From the NCBI GenBank assembly GCA_035294325.1, contig DATGLE010000207.1, positions 1-40,334 of the forward strand: a stretch of DNA of 40,334 bases, given 5' to 3'. Positions within the stretch are counted from its first letter, which is position 1. Each line of letters starts with the position of its first letter. Source of the DNA: DATGLE01 sp035294325 (GTDB taxonomy: Bacteria; Chloroflexota; Ktedonobacteria; Ktedonobacterales; Ktedonobacteraceae). Below the pieces are notes generated by a model. That model saw only the letters and a list, made by a program, of their open reading frames with translations, made no database searches and had not been told where the DNA came from. Shown one piece after another: positions 23,342 to 30,238 of this stretch. The position numbers and the translations under genes were made by a program.

Positions 23342-23387
23342 GGGCGAGCGCCGCAGGCATGAGCATAGTGAAAACCGGGCACCCTTA
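23342..23387 (+). repeat. dispersed hairpin element, copy J (right end with terminal repeat)
   Basis: GGGCGAGCGCCGCAGGCATG is the right motif, and the end AAAACCGGGCACCCTTA matches the right terminus of copy H (AATCAGGCACCCTC). The central stem is absent, so this is a truncated copy. Confidence 0.55.
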
Positions 23388-23425
23388 GAAAATTGGCAAA
23401 GGCTAGAACATTCGTCCTGAATCTA

Positions 23426-23455
23426 TTGACAGAGCGCTTTGAACTGATGTACTAT
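23426..23455 (+). promoter_or_regulatory. sigma-70-type promoter
   Basis: TTGACA, 18 bases, TACTAT, about 58 bases before the chosen GTG start. Confidence 0.55.
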
Positions 23456-23513
23456 TGCATTGGCTAGAACTTATGTTCAATCTCTATTACAACCAGGAGA
23501 GGACGGTGACAAT

Positions 23514-24317
23514 GTGCAGTCAGGTCACATACAGCGCAGCCAGCGCGCGCCTCTAAAGCAGTCCCAGATGAGCAAACCCGATATCTATGATGATGAATAC
23601 GACGATGAGTGGCCGCCACGCATGCCCAGCAGCGTGCGTCGTTACCATAGTGACGTAAAGACGGAAACCGGGCGAACTTCACCAGACGTGCAATCGCTGG
23701 CTCAGAACGATTATCTATCCAATGCGGGTCGCCGTACCGCGATCCCCCCACGCAGTACCGCGGCTCAGACTCGCCTACCGGCCCTCCAATCGAGCAAGCG
23801 ACGCGCTGTCGATACCGACGACGACTTCTCTTTGCAGCACAGCGGAAACCTGGAGGGCCGCGCAAGGCTGCGCCTGCACTGGCTTGTCTATGCTGGCTGC
23901 GCCATGCTCATCATGATGCTGGGCTGGATGGCGCTTTCCGCATTCAGCAACTGGTGGCAGGTTACGCAGGATGACTGGCATTATGGTCGCCCGCGCACCT
24001 TCCAGACGGATGCCGTGGTCGGCCACAACGACTCGGCACAGAATCCCAGCCACTTTATCGCCCTGAACTTACGCGGCCAGATCGAGGTTATCGAATTTCC
24101 GGGCGGTCAGGCAGCCAGAGCGAAGGTGTACGTTGGCCCGGATCTGATCGGGCCGGGCCAGGATCTCGCGCCAGTGACCCTGAGCTTCAAGGATGTCAAT
24201 GGCGATGGGAAACCGGATATGATCGTCGTCGTGCAGAGCAGTCGCTTTGTCTTCATCAACGATCATGGAACGTTTCGTCCGCTACGCCCGGGTGAAAATA
24301 TACAGCAAGGCAGTTAG
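23514..24317 (+). CDS. single-pass membrane protein with FG-GAP/VCBS-like segment
   Basis: About 267 aa if it starts at the GTG at 23514, which AGGAGAGG precedes by 11 bases; an ATG at 23568 (MSKPDIYDDE) is an alternative with a poorer RBS. A disordered, acidic and Arg-rich cytosolic part (about 110 residues) leads to one TM helix (LVYAGCAMLIMMLGWMALSA), then an external domain ending in VTLSFKDVNGDGKPDMIVVV, a calcium-binding DxNxDGxxD loop of FG-GAP/VCBS repeats. Family with a known role not recognised. Gene ends before a hairpin and the convergent small membrane gene. Confidence 0.75.
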   Translation: MQSGHIQRSQRAPLKQSQMSKPDIYDDEYDDEWPPRMPSSVRRYHSDVKTETGRTSPDVQSLAQNDYLSNAGRRTAIPPRSTAAQTRLPALQSSKRRAVDTDDDFSLQHSGNLEGRARLRLHWLVYAGCAMLIMMLGWMALSAFSNWWQVTQDDWHYGRPRTFQTDAVVGHNDSAQNPSHFIALNLRGQIEVIEFPGGQAARAKVYVGPDLIGPGQDLAPVTLSFKDVNGDGKPDMIVVVQSSRFVFINDHGTFRPLRPGENIQQGS

Positions 24318-24356
24318 GAGTCACGTTTAGCGCCATGACACTGCACATCCAAAAAA

Positions 24357-24395
24357 CGGGGCAGGGGCGTCTTGCTGTCCACTTTTCCTGCCCCG
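24357..24395 (-). terminator. hairpin terminator between convergent genes
   Basis: CGGGGCAGG and CCTGCCCCG, 21 bases apart. A run of six A at 24351-24356 reads as six U on the minus strand, so it fits the minus-strand gene best. Confidence 0.55.
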
Positions 24396-24408
24396 CTGTG
24401 CCTGCCTG

Positions 24409-24714
24409 CTACTGCGCTATGCGGGCCGTCCCTCTTTCACCTACCTCATGATTGATAAGTCCAGTATGTTGCACAGGGGCAGCGGGCAAAGCATTATGCT
24501 CTGTATGCATGGCAGATTGCGTAGCCAGCACATGCAACGGCACAGCAGCAGGGAGAGAGCCAGTAGACTCGACCAGATCTTGCTGTCTGACACCCTGCTT
24601 CCCATCTGGCCGCAGTGCCAGTAACATGAAAGTGAGCATCCAGGCAAGGAGCAATCCCAGGAGGATCCAGGTCAGAACTTGTTGTGTCGCTGTCATCACA
24701 ATAGCTACATCCAC
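24409..24714 (-). CDS. small single-pass membrane protein, 101 aa
   Basis: Not recognised. One hydrophobic helix near residues 12-33 (VLTWILLGLLLAWMLTFMLL), then a polar tail of about 65 residues rich in His, Ala and Gln. The ATG at 24714 has AAAGAGGAT about 12 bases upstream, rather far; Met7 is a possible alternative. A hairpin terminator with a U run follows the stop. Divergent from the AI-2E family gene. Confidence 0.5.
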   Translation of the reverse strand: MDVAIVMTATQQVLTWILLGLLLAWMLTFMLLALRPDGKQGVRQQDLVESTGSLPAAVPLHVLATQSAMHTEHNALPAAPVQHTGLINHEVGERGTARIAQ

Positions 24715-25101
24715 AGGTGCATCCTCTTTCCGGCTGTTCTCGAACGCGAACGAAGGAGACAGCGTATTACGGTACTGTAATAGACGAAGTTGATTGGTAA
24801 AATTAACATTAGTAATAGCGATAACTACTCGAACCGCTCTTTACCCGAACTACTCAGCGCCTGCGGCGCCTCGCAGTTGTGAGTGCGGGGCACACACCAG
24901 ACACTCACAACTGCGAGGCGGTGGGGGCAACCGGGGCAGTCATATCTCCTAAGAGATGACGAAGGAAGCGAGCAGAAAGTTTCACGCTGTGTCTTCTTAT
25001 ATTAACTGATCCCTTCAGCTTGCTCTTTTCACAGAAACCTGTCACAATAGGCACAGAGAAGAGGTCTCAATGTCTCCAGCAAGGCGCAAAGGATTGACAG
25101 C
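24715..25101. other. 387-bp divergent gap
   Basis: Contains element E (24855-24930). No clear consensus promoter; nothing else recognised. Confidence 0.45.
24855..24930 (-). repeat. dispersed hairpin element, copy E
   Basis: Perfect 19-base arms (24867-24885 and 24902-24920) around a 16-base loop. The left flank AGCGCCTGCGGCGC is the right motif reversed, so this copy faces the minus-strand gene. The outer flank on the other side is not recognisable. Confidence 0.6.
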
Positions 25102-26352
25102 ATGGCACAGATCAACTGGCAACGTACACGCGATATTCTCATCTGTATCATCTGCATCTGTTTGATCTTCTGGGCAACCTGGACGGTTGCAGGCCAGTTC
25201 GTTGACGCCATCGTAATCCTGATACTATCAATGGCCGTAGCGTTTTTACTTACACCGGCGGTAGATCTGCTCACGAGGTATCATGTGCCGCGCCTGGTGG
25301 CAACTTTCGTTACCTATATCGTGGTCCTGGCGGTAGTTGGTGGTGTCGTCTATGCGCTGGTCTTCTCATTTATCCAGCAGACGCTCACCTTCTCCAACAC
25401 AGTGATCACCTTCGCCATGAACGTGCCGCAGACGTTCGCAAATATCATCACGGTTCTGGAAAAGCAGGGGGGGATTCCACCCGCCAACATCGATGCCGCC
25501 ATCGGGCAGATCCAATCCCAGGCCACCGACTTCGCGCGGGCACTGGCCGGCAACGCACTCAACTTTGTGCTGATCTTAACCGGAGCTGTGGTCAACATTG
25601 TGGTTATCATTGTCATCAGCTTTTACCTGACGCTCGATGGCAAACGCATGCGTGACGGCATTATCAGTATTATTCCCAAACGTTCCCTGCCACACATTTT
25701 GCTTTTTGAGGATGCACTTAATCGCGTTGTCGGGAACTATATCCGTGGTCAACTCACGCTCGCGGTCATCATTGGCGTTATGGCAAGCCTGGTCTGCATC
25801 ATCACGGGGTTGCAGGATTTCGCGCTGATTGTCGGCGTGCTGGCATTTCTCTTCGAGACGATTCCTATGGTCGGGCCTGTACTGGCCTCCTTGCCAGCCA
25901 TCGCCATCTCGCTGCTTTTGCCAGCCCCGTTTCCGCGCACCTTCTATATCATCGTAGCGTTTGTTGCTATTCAGGTGATCGAGAGTAACATTCTGGGACC
26001 GCGCATCGTGGGCCACGCGGTAGGGCTGCATCCTGTGGCTTCTATCCTGGCCCTGATCATCTTCGCCAAACTCTTCGGCCCCTTTGGCGCCTTGATCGCT
26101 ACCCCCATCGTCGCTGCAATCTGGGTGGTTATCGCCAGCCTCTACCGCTCCATTCGCGGGGAGACCGCCGATCAGATGCTGGCAAAGAAGCGCGCGCCCT
26201 GGACGCTGCGCCGCCCCAATGCCTATTTTCCTGGAAGATCCAGGCGCCCGGGTACTGGAGGGAGCGAGTTTGGGATGCGTTCGGGAGAACTGGAGCCGGG
26301 CCAGGTGGGGACCGAGAGCAATGAAGAACAGAGCGAGGAAATATCCCGGTAA
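25102..26352 (+). CDS. AI-2E family transporter (YdiK/PerM-type)
   Basis: 416 aa, about eight TM helices. Family features: N-terminal paired helices (ILICIICICLIFWATW, IVILILSMAVAFLLTP), a soluble segment near residues 110-150, ISFYLTLDGKRMRDGII, NRVVGNYIRGQL, FLFETIPMVGPVLASLPA, IESNILGPRIVGHAVGLHPV and a last helix before a polar C-terminal tail of about 50 residues. Members export diverse small molecules or ions (TqsA exports AI-2; others are Na+/H+ antiporters), so the substrate is open. AAAGGA eight bases before the ATG is a good RBS. Confidence 0.92.
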   Translation: MAQINWQRTRDILICIICICLIFWATWTVAGQFVDAIVILILSMAVAFLLTPAVDLLTRYHVPRLVATFVTYIVVLAVVGGVVYALVFSFIQQTLTFSNTVITFAMNVPQTFANIITVLEKQGGIPPANIDAAIGQIQSQATDFARALAGNALNFVLILTGAVVNIVVIIVISFYLTLDGKRMRDGIISIIPKRSLPHILLFEDALNRVVGNYIRGQLTLAVIIGVMASLVCIITGLQDFALIVGVLAFLFETIPMVGPVLASLPAIAISLLLPAPFPRTFYIIVAFVAIQVIESNILGPRIVGHAVGLHPVASILALIIFAKLFGPFGALIATPIVAAIWVVIASLYRSIRGETADQMLAKKRAPWTLRRPNAYFPGRSRRPGTGGSEFGMRSGELEPGQVGTESNEEQSEEISR

Positions 26353-26387
26353 TCATCATAAAAAAAAGAGGAGCCGCACCCCGGCAA

Positions 26388-26452
26388 GACGAGGGCCATC
26401 GCAATGGAGAGACGAGGCTTGCCCTCGTCTCTCCATTGCGATGGCCCTCGTC
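26388..26452. terminator. long two-way terminator palindrome
   Basis: Perfect 30-base arms (26388-26417 and 26423-26452), loop CTTGC, between convergent genes. An A-rich run (26360-26368) lies about 20 bases to its left and would be U-rich in the minus-strand transcript. Confidence 0.65.
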
Positions 26453-26477
26453 TCATTATCAGCCCTGATCTCCTCGA

Positions 26478-27137
26478 TTATGTTGTGCCGAAGGTGCGGC
26501 GCAGCTCCTCTTCGCCATCGCGATTCACCAGCGCATATACGTCATCGTTCGCCATCAGCACCGTATCTCCGTTGGGGAAGATCGGTTCCTGATCGCGAAT
26601 AATCAGCGCCAGCGTGGATTTGCGCGGCAGGTTGATCTGATCGAGGCGCTTGCCCACCACCGGAGAAATTGGTGGAATACCTACCTCGACGATCTCCAGG
26701 CCAGCTCGCTTCAACGTCATCAACATGACAAAGTGCGGGCCAGGCAGTTCGGATTCGATGAGCGAGAGAATAGCTTTGGTTGGACTCACCGTCACATCGA
26801 TGCCGAGCTTCTGAAACAGCTCCTCATGCTTCGGATTATTCAGGCGAGCGATGGTGCGCCCAACGTTGAAGCGTTTCTTTGCCATCTGGCAGATTACCAG
26901 GTTGTCCTCATCCTCGCCTGTCACCGCAATAATCACATCTGCTCTCTGCGCGCCGGCCTCCTCCATCGTTCTTGCCTCACAGGCATCGCCTTTAAGGATG
27001 GACTGGCCCAGCTCTTCGCTCAGGCTCTTCACACGAGCGCCATCCTTTTCCAGAAGAAGGACCTCATGACCGCGGTTTAATAAGTTTCTTGCAAGGTAGT
27101 AGCCGACTTCGCCGCCACCACCAATGATGATATACAT
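26478..27137 (-). CDS. trkA: TrkA family potassium uptake regulator (RCK: TrkA_N + TrkA_C)
   Basis: 219 aa from the ATG at 27137, with GAAGG eight bases upstream. An N-terminal Rossmann NAD-binding domain (MYIIIGGGGEVGYYLARNLL, acidic end of strand 2 in LLLEKDGAR, GDACEARTMEEAG, IIAVTGEDEDNLVICQMAKK) is followed by a TrkA_C domain (EIVEVGIPPISPVVGKRL, LALIIRDQEPIFPNGDTVL, DVYALVNRDGEE). It senses NAD(H) or nucleotides and gates Trk/Ktr potassium channels at the membrane. A second TrkA-type gene lies upstream on the same strand, a pairing like CeoB/CeoC. No channel subunit (TrkH/KtrB) is in the window. Confidence 0.92.
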   Translation of the reverse strand: MYIIIGGGGEVGYYLARNLLNRGHEVLLLEKDGARVKSLSEELGQSILKGDACEARTMEEAGAQRADVIIAVTGEDEDNLVICQMAKKRFNVGRTIARLNNPKHEELFQKLGIDVTVSPTKAILSLIESELPGPHFVMLMTLKRAGLEIVEVGIPPISPVVGKRLDQINLPRKSTLALIIRDQEPIFPNGDTVLMANDDVYALVNRDGEEELRRTFGTT

Positions 27138-27216
27138 ACGGGTGCCTTCATTCCCTTCCTTGCTTTTATGTGTCAAATTACCGGCTTCTCGTTGTTCTGT
27201 ATCTACTCCAGCATTG

Positions 27217-27331
27217 TTCGCGCCTGCGCGCTCACCTTATGGGCAGTGTGGTATGGCACGGGCACTTCGCGCCTGTACCATACCACACTACCCCTCCCTG
27301 GTGCGGCTCCGCCGCATGAGCGCATGGCAAG
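27217..27331 (-). repeat. dispersed three-hairpin element, copy F (inverted)
   Basis: Central stem 27241-27263 with 27271-27293: 23 bp with a few mismatches or wobbles. The left flank CGCGCCTGCGCGCTCACC and right flank CCTGGTGCGGCTCCGCCGCA are reversed forms of the right and left motifs, so the element reads on the minus strand, the same way as both flanking trkA genes. Confidence 0.7.
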
Positions 27332-27355
27332 AGGATACTGAGAATCAGACAGTCT

Positions 27356-27766
27356 CTAATCTGGTTTGCTGCCTGTAAGAGCCTCAAAAAATATGTTCGC
27401 GCCGATGATGGTAGGACTGATAGCCTCCAGCCCCAGTTCGGTATAGGTCTTCTGACGCAAGGGATCATAGATACGACAGACGACCTTTTTTACATGAAAG
27501 ATCTCTTTTGCTATCTGGCTTGCCATAATGTTGCGATTATCACCGTTGGTAACAGCGACGAACGCGTCTGCCGTCTCGATGCCAGCCCGGCGCAGCACCT
27601 CTTGATTGAGGCCATTGCCAGTGATCTGCTCCCCCCCAAAGCTGGGATCGAGACGCAGGAACGCATCGCTGTTGCTATCGATGACGAGTACTGTATGGCC
27701 TGCTTTATCCAGTTGTGTAGCCAGTGTTGCGCCAACACGCCCACAACCGAGGATGACAACTTTCAC
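27356..27766 (-). CDS. TrkA_N-domain potassium regulator, 136 aa
   Basis: An NAD-binding RCK_N domain alone: MKVVILGCGRVGATLATQLD, VLVIDSNSDAF, GNGLNQEVLRRAGIETADAF, VAVTNGDNRNIMASQIAKEI, VVCRIYDPLRQKTYTELG. The TrkA_C half is missing, so it is shorter than its neighbour (219 aa), and probably pairs with it to form the gating ring. Start is GTG with AGGAGG six bases upstream, and an extended -10 promoter precedes it. The 218-bp gap to the second trkA holds hairpin element F, which may set relative expression. Confidence 0.9.
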   Translation of the reverse strand: MKVVILGCGRVGATLATQLDKAGHTVLVIDSNSDAFLRLDPSFGGEQITGNGLNQEVLRRAGIETADAFVAVTNGDNRNIMASQIAKEIFHVKKVVCRIYDPLRQKTYTELGLEAISPTIIGANIFFEALTGSKPD

Positions 27767-27816
27767 GGTAAACCTCCTGCTGGTCCAGGGACCGCTTCTC
27801 CGTCAGATATGTGAGT

Positions 27817-27825
27817 ATTATAGCA
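27817..27825 (-). promoter_or_regulatory. extended -10 promoter of the trkA pair
   Basis: On the minus strand TGCTATAAT, a perfect -10 with the TGn extension, 51 bases before the GTG start. No good -35 box is seen, as expected for this promoter type. Confidence 0.6.
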
Positions 27826-27873
27826 TGCGGGTGGTTCTCCTACCCTGCCAGCGTGTGTTATGCTAGGAATGAA

Positions 27874-27975
27874 GATGTCCGCACGGGACAGATGCCCGCA
27901 CGGGACAGATGCCCGCACGGGACAGATGTCCGCACGGGACAGATGCCCGCACGGGACAGATGCCCGCAAGGGGCA
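27874..27975 (+). repeat. 17-bp tandem repeat, six units
   Basis: Six consecutive units of GATGYCCGCACGGGACA; the fourth position of Y alternates C and T, and the last unit is slightly changed (CAAGGGGCA). Each unit contains a near-palindrome (TGTCC...GGGACA). It ends about 50 bases before the FemAB start. Confidence 0.9.
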
Positions 27976-28023
27976 TCTCTACATTTAGTTTCAGGGCATC
28001 AGAAAAAGGAAATGTTTATTATA

Positions 28024-29079
28024 ATGTCATGGCGCACCGAGCGTTACACGCTGCGTCCACTGGCGGCGGAGCAGCGCGAGCAATGGGATCGTTTCGTTAC
28101 GGAACATCCATACGGGCACCTGTTGCAAAGCTGGGGCTGGGGCGAACTCAAGCAGCAGGCGGGATGGGATGCGCTGCGCCTCGCGCTCTGGGATGCAGAG
28201 CGCGAGCGGATCGTCGCCGGCGCCCAGGTTCTACGGCGCACGCTTCCTCATCTGCCCCTGCGCGTGGGCCACCTGGCATACGTTCCGAAGGGGCCGCTTA
28301 TCGATTGGTTTCAACCTGAGCAGTGCCGGGCGTTCTTCTCGCAGCTCAATAGCTTCCTGATCCGGCAGGGCGCGCTCGCCCTGCATATTGAGCCGGCACT
28401 GGAGGCCGGTACAGAGCACGGCGAACACATCATGAAACAGCTCGCTGCTCTGGATTTCCATGCCGCGCGCGCTATACAGCCCCTGCGCACTATTATGCTG
28501 GACGTGACGCCCGATGAGGATACGCTGCTTGCGCGCATGAAAGAGAAGTGGCGCTATAACGTGAGGCTCGCCGCGCGCCGGGGTGTGACGGTGCGCGGCG
28601 CCGAAACCCTTGAAGATGTTGCGGCCTGGTACCGGCTATTAGAAATTACTGCCGCGCGCGATCATTTCGGAATTCACACGCTCGATTACTATCGGCGCGC
28701 CTGGCAGCTTTTCGCGGCACGCGGCCAGGCACGCCTGCTGCTGGCAGAATATCAGGGGCAACTGCTGGCCGGTATCTTTGTGGGACTGTTCGCCCGGCAG
28801 GCCATCTATCTCTATGGCGCTTCGAGCAACGAGCAGCGGCAGGTAATGCCCAACTACCTGCTGCAATGGGAGGCCATTCGCCAGGCCAGGCAGCACGGTG
28901 CAAGCTGCTACGATTTCTGGGGCATTCCTGAAAGCGACGCGGAAGAAGAGGCTATGGTCGGCGTCTATCGCTTCAAGCGTGGCTGGGGTGGGCGCGTTGT
29001 GCGCTTCCTCGGCTGCTATGAACGCGTGTATCATCCGCTGGCAATGAAAGTGGCGCGAAATCTGATGCATGCAAGGTAG
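28024..29079 (+). CDS. FemA/FemB/FemX-type peptidoglycan bridge aminoacyltransferase
   Basis: 351 aa. Two GNAT-like domains. HLLQSWGWGELKQQAGWDALR and the middle KWRYNVRLAARRGVTVRG are FemABX hallmarks, with GIFVGLFARQAIYLYGASS, PNYLLQWEAIRQARQHG and YDFWGIP near the end. Such enzymes add amino acids from aminoacyl-tRNA to the stem peptide of lipid II on the inner membrane face. The ATG at 28024 fits the family start; AAAAAGGA lies 13 bases upstream, rather far, and an ATG at 28012 is possible. Upstream reading through the 17-bp tandem repeat is rejected. An HD-domain gene follows four bases later. Confidence 0.9.
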   Translation: MSWRTERYTLRPLAAEQREQWDRFVTEHPYGHLLQSWGWGELKQQAGWDALRLALWDAERERIVAGAQVLRRTLPHLPLRVGHLAYVPKGPLIDWFQPEQCRAFFSQLNSFLIRQGALALHIEPALEAGTEHGEHIMKQLAALDFHAARAIQPLRTIMLDVTPDEDTLLARMKEKWRYNVRLAARRGVTVRGAETLEDVAAWYRLLEITAARDHFGIHTLDYYRRAWQLFAARGQARLLLAEYQGQLLAGIFVGLFARQAIYLYGASSNEQRQVMPNYLLQWEAIRQARQHGASCYDFWGIPESDAEEEAMVGVYRFKRGWGGRVVRFLGCYERVYHPLAMKVARNLMHAR

Positions 29080-29082
29080 TAT

Positions 29083-29649
29083 ATGGAATTACCATTTAAG
29101 CTGGAGAACGAACAGGAAAGGGCAATCGCCGCCGATCCCGAATGGCAGAAGGGCGTTGTCTGGGGAAAGCCGCGCACCGGCCACCTCGAAGGCGCTATCA
29201 TGTATCATATCGCCGATGTGCTGGCAAATATTGAACGCCAGTGCGTCAACTGCCCATCGCCAGAGGAGCGACGCAAACTACGCCTGATCGCGCTCGTCCA
29301 CGACACCTTCAAATATAAAGTGGATGAGAGCAAGCCCAAAATCCACTCGAACCATCACGCTTTCATCGCGCGCCAGTTCGCCGAGCGTTACATCCACGAT
29401 CCCGCGCTTTTGGAGATCATCGAACTGCACGATGAAGCATATAATAGCTGGCGCCTGGGAGCATATAAGGGGAAATGGAAGCACGCCGAGGAGCGCATCG
29501 ATCTCCTGCTGAAGCGTATCGAGCCATCGCTGCCGCTCTATGTGCGATTCTTTCATGCCGATAGCGAAACAAAATCGAAAAATCCTGCTCCCGTGGTCTG
29601 GTTCGAGCAGGATCTCCTGCGCAGAGGTTATACGCTTCCCCGGTGCTAA
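29083..29649 (+). CDS. HD-domain phosphohydrolase-like protein
   Basis: 188 aa. GHLEGAIMYHIADVLANIE supplies upstream His residues, and LIALVHDTFKYKVD is the HD motif, with SNHHAFIARQFAERYI and EIIELHDEAYNSWR contributing later His and Asp residues. The family hydrolyses phosphate esters of nucleotides with divalent metal. Its ATG comes three bases after the FemAB stop, with AAGG overlapping the end of that gene, so the two are co-translated. Substrate unknown; the pairing with a tRNA-dependent cell-wall enzyme is noted but unexplained. Confidence 0.82.
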   Translation: MELPFKLENEQERAIAADPEWQKGVVWGKPRTGHLEGAIMYHIADVLANIERQCVNCPSPEERRKLRLIALVHDTFKYKVDESKPKIHSNHHAFIARQFAERYIHDPALLEIIELHDEAYNSWRLGAYKGKWKHAEERIDLLLKRIEPSLPLYVRFFHADSETKSKNPAPVVWFEQDLLRRGYTLPRC

Positions 29650-29712
29650 CTGTAACGCATGATGCCCCTTCCACGTAAAATATCCAGAAGATTGTTTGCA
29701 CACTCAAGCTTT

Positions 29713-29867
29713 GAGAGGGTGCCAGAGCCTCAGCGCGTTCGCGCGGCTTCGCCGTGCGAGGGATAGATGAGGTATTGTGGAAAACTGCCCTCCGCGCAGT
29801 TTTCCACAATACCTCATCTATCCGGCGAGCGCCGCAGGCGCGAGCAAACGATGGTATCGGAAATCAG
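29713..29867 (+). repeat. dispersed three-hairpin element, copy G
   Basis: Perfect 28-base central arms (29761-29788 and 29796-29823), loop CCTCCGC. Left hairpin GCGCGGCTTCGCCGTGCG, right motif GAGCGCCGCAGGCGCGAGC. Starts GAGAGGGTGCC and ends GAAATCAG. AAGCTTT flanks both ends (29707-29712 region and 29868-29874), a possible target-site duplication. Confidence 0.85.
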
Positions 29868-29900
29868 AAGCTTTCTGACAACTATAAGGAGAAATAGACA

Positions 29901-30179
29901 ATGCCGGAAAATAGAGGCTGTTTTTTAAATTCCCTGCTGTTCCTGGTGATCATTTTCGTGCCGCTGCTGGGCCATCTTCTGGTCACGCTGCTGATCTTTG
30001 AGGATGACCACTCAACGATAGGCAAGATATTGTGGCTGCTCGTCGTCTGGCTGATGCCTATTCCAGTGGTAATCGGCCCGCTGCTGTACCTGCTGTTCGG
30101 CCAGCGACCTCGCTATCGCGGGCGCGTGATGTTCGGCCAGCCCAGCTATCCCTATCAGCAGCAACAGCAGACCTTCTAA
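29901..30179 (+). CDS. PLDc_N-like two-helix membrane protein, 92 aa
   Basis: Two TM helices: LLFLVIIFVPLLGHLLVTLL and ILWLLVVWLMPIPVVIGPLL, ending in YLLFGQRPRYRG. The second helix with a Pro-rich centre and terminal YLLFGQR matches the PLDc_N domain found at the N-terminus of cardiolipin synthases, here free-standing, and ends in a Tyr/Gln-rich tail (SYPYQQQQQTF). AAGGAGAAA precedes the ATG. It may be a small immunity, envelope or lipid-associated protein; function unknown. Confidence 0.75.
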   Translation: MPENRGCFLNSLLFLVIIFVPLLGHLLVTLLIFEDDHSTIGKILWLLVVWLMPIPVVIGPLLYLLFGQRPRYRGRVMFGQPSYPYQQQQQTF

Positions 30180-30238
30180 AGAAAAGCAGCAAAGAGGCGG
30201 CTTCCGCTGCGCGGAAGCCGCCTCTTTGCTGCTTTTCT
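30180..30238. terminator. long two-way terminator palindrome
   Basis: Perfect 28-base arms (30180-30207 and 30211-30238), loop TGC, starting right after one stop codon and overlapping the other. The arm ends GCTTTTCT give T-rich tails in both directions. Confidence 0.85.

Larger units (their letters stand above)
23191..23513. other. 323-bp divergent gap
   Basis: Between the decarboxylase operon and the next plus-strand gene. It holds a partial hairpin element (23342-23387) and a sigma-70-type promoter (23426-23455). Nothing else recognised. Confidence 0.5.

Noticed and set aside
27874..27975. CRISPR array
   Set aside because: Units are contiguous 17-mers with no spacers, so it is a simple tandem repeat.
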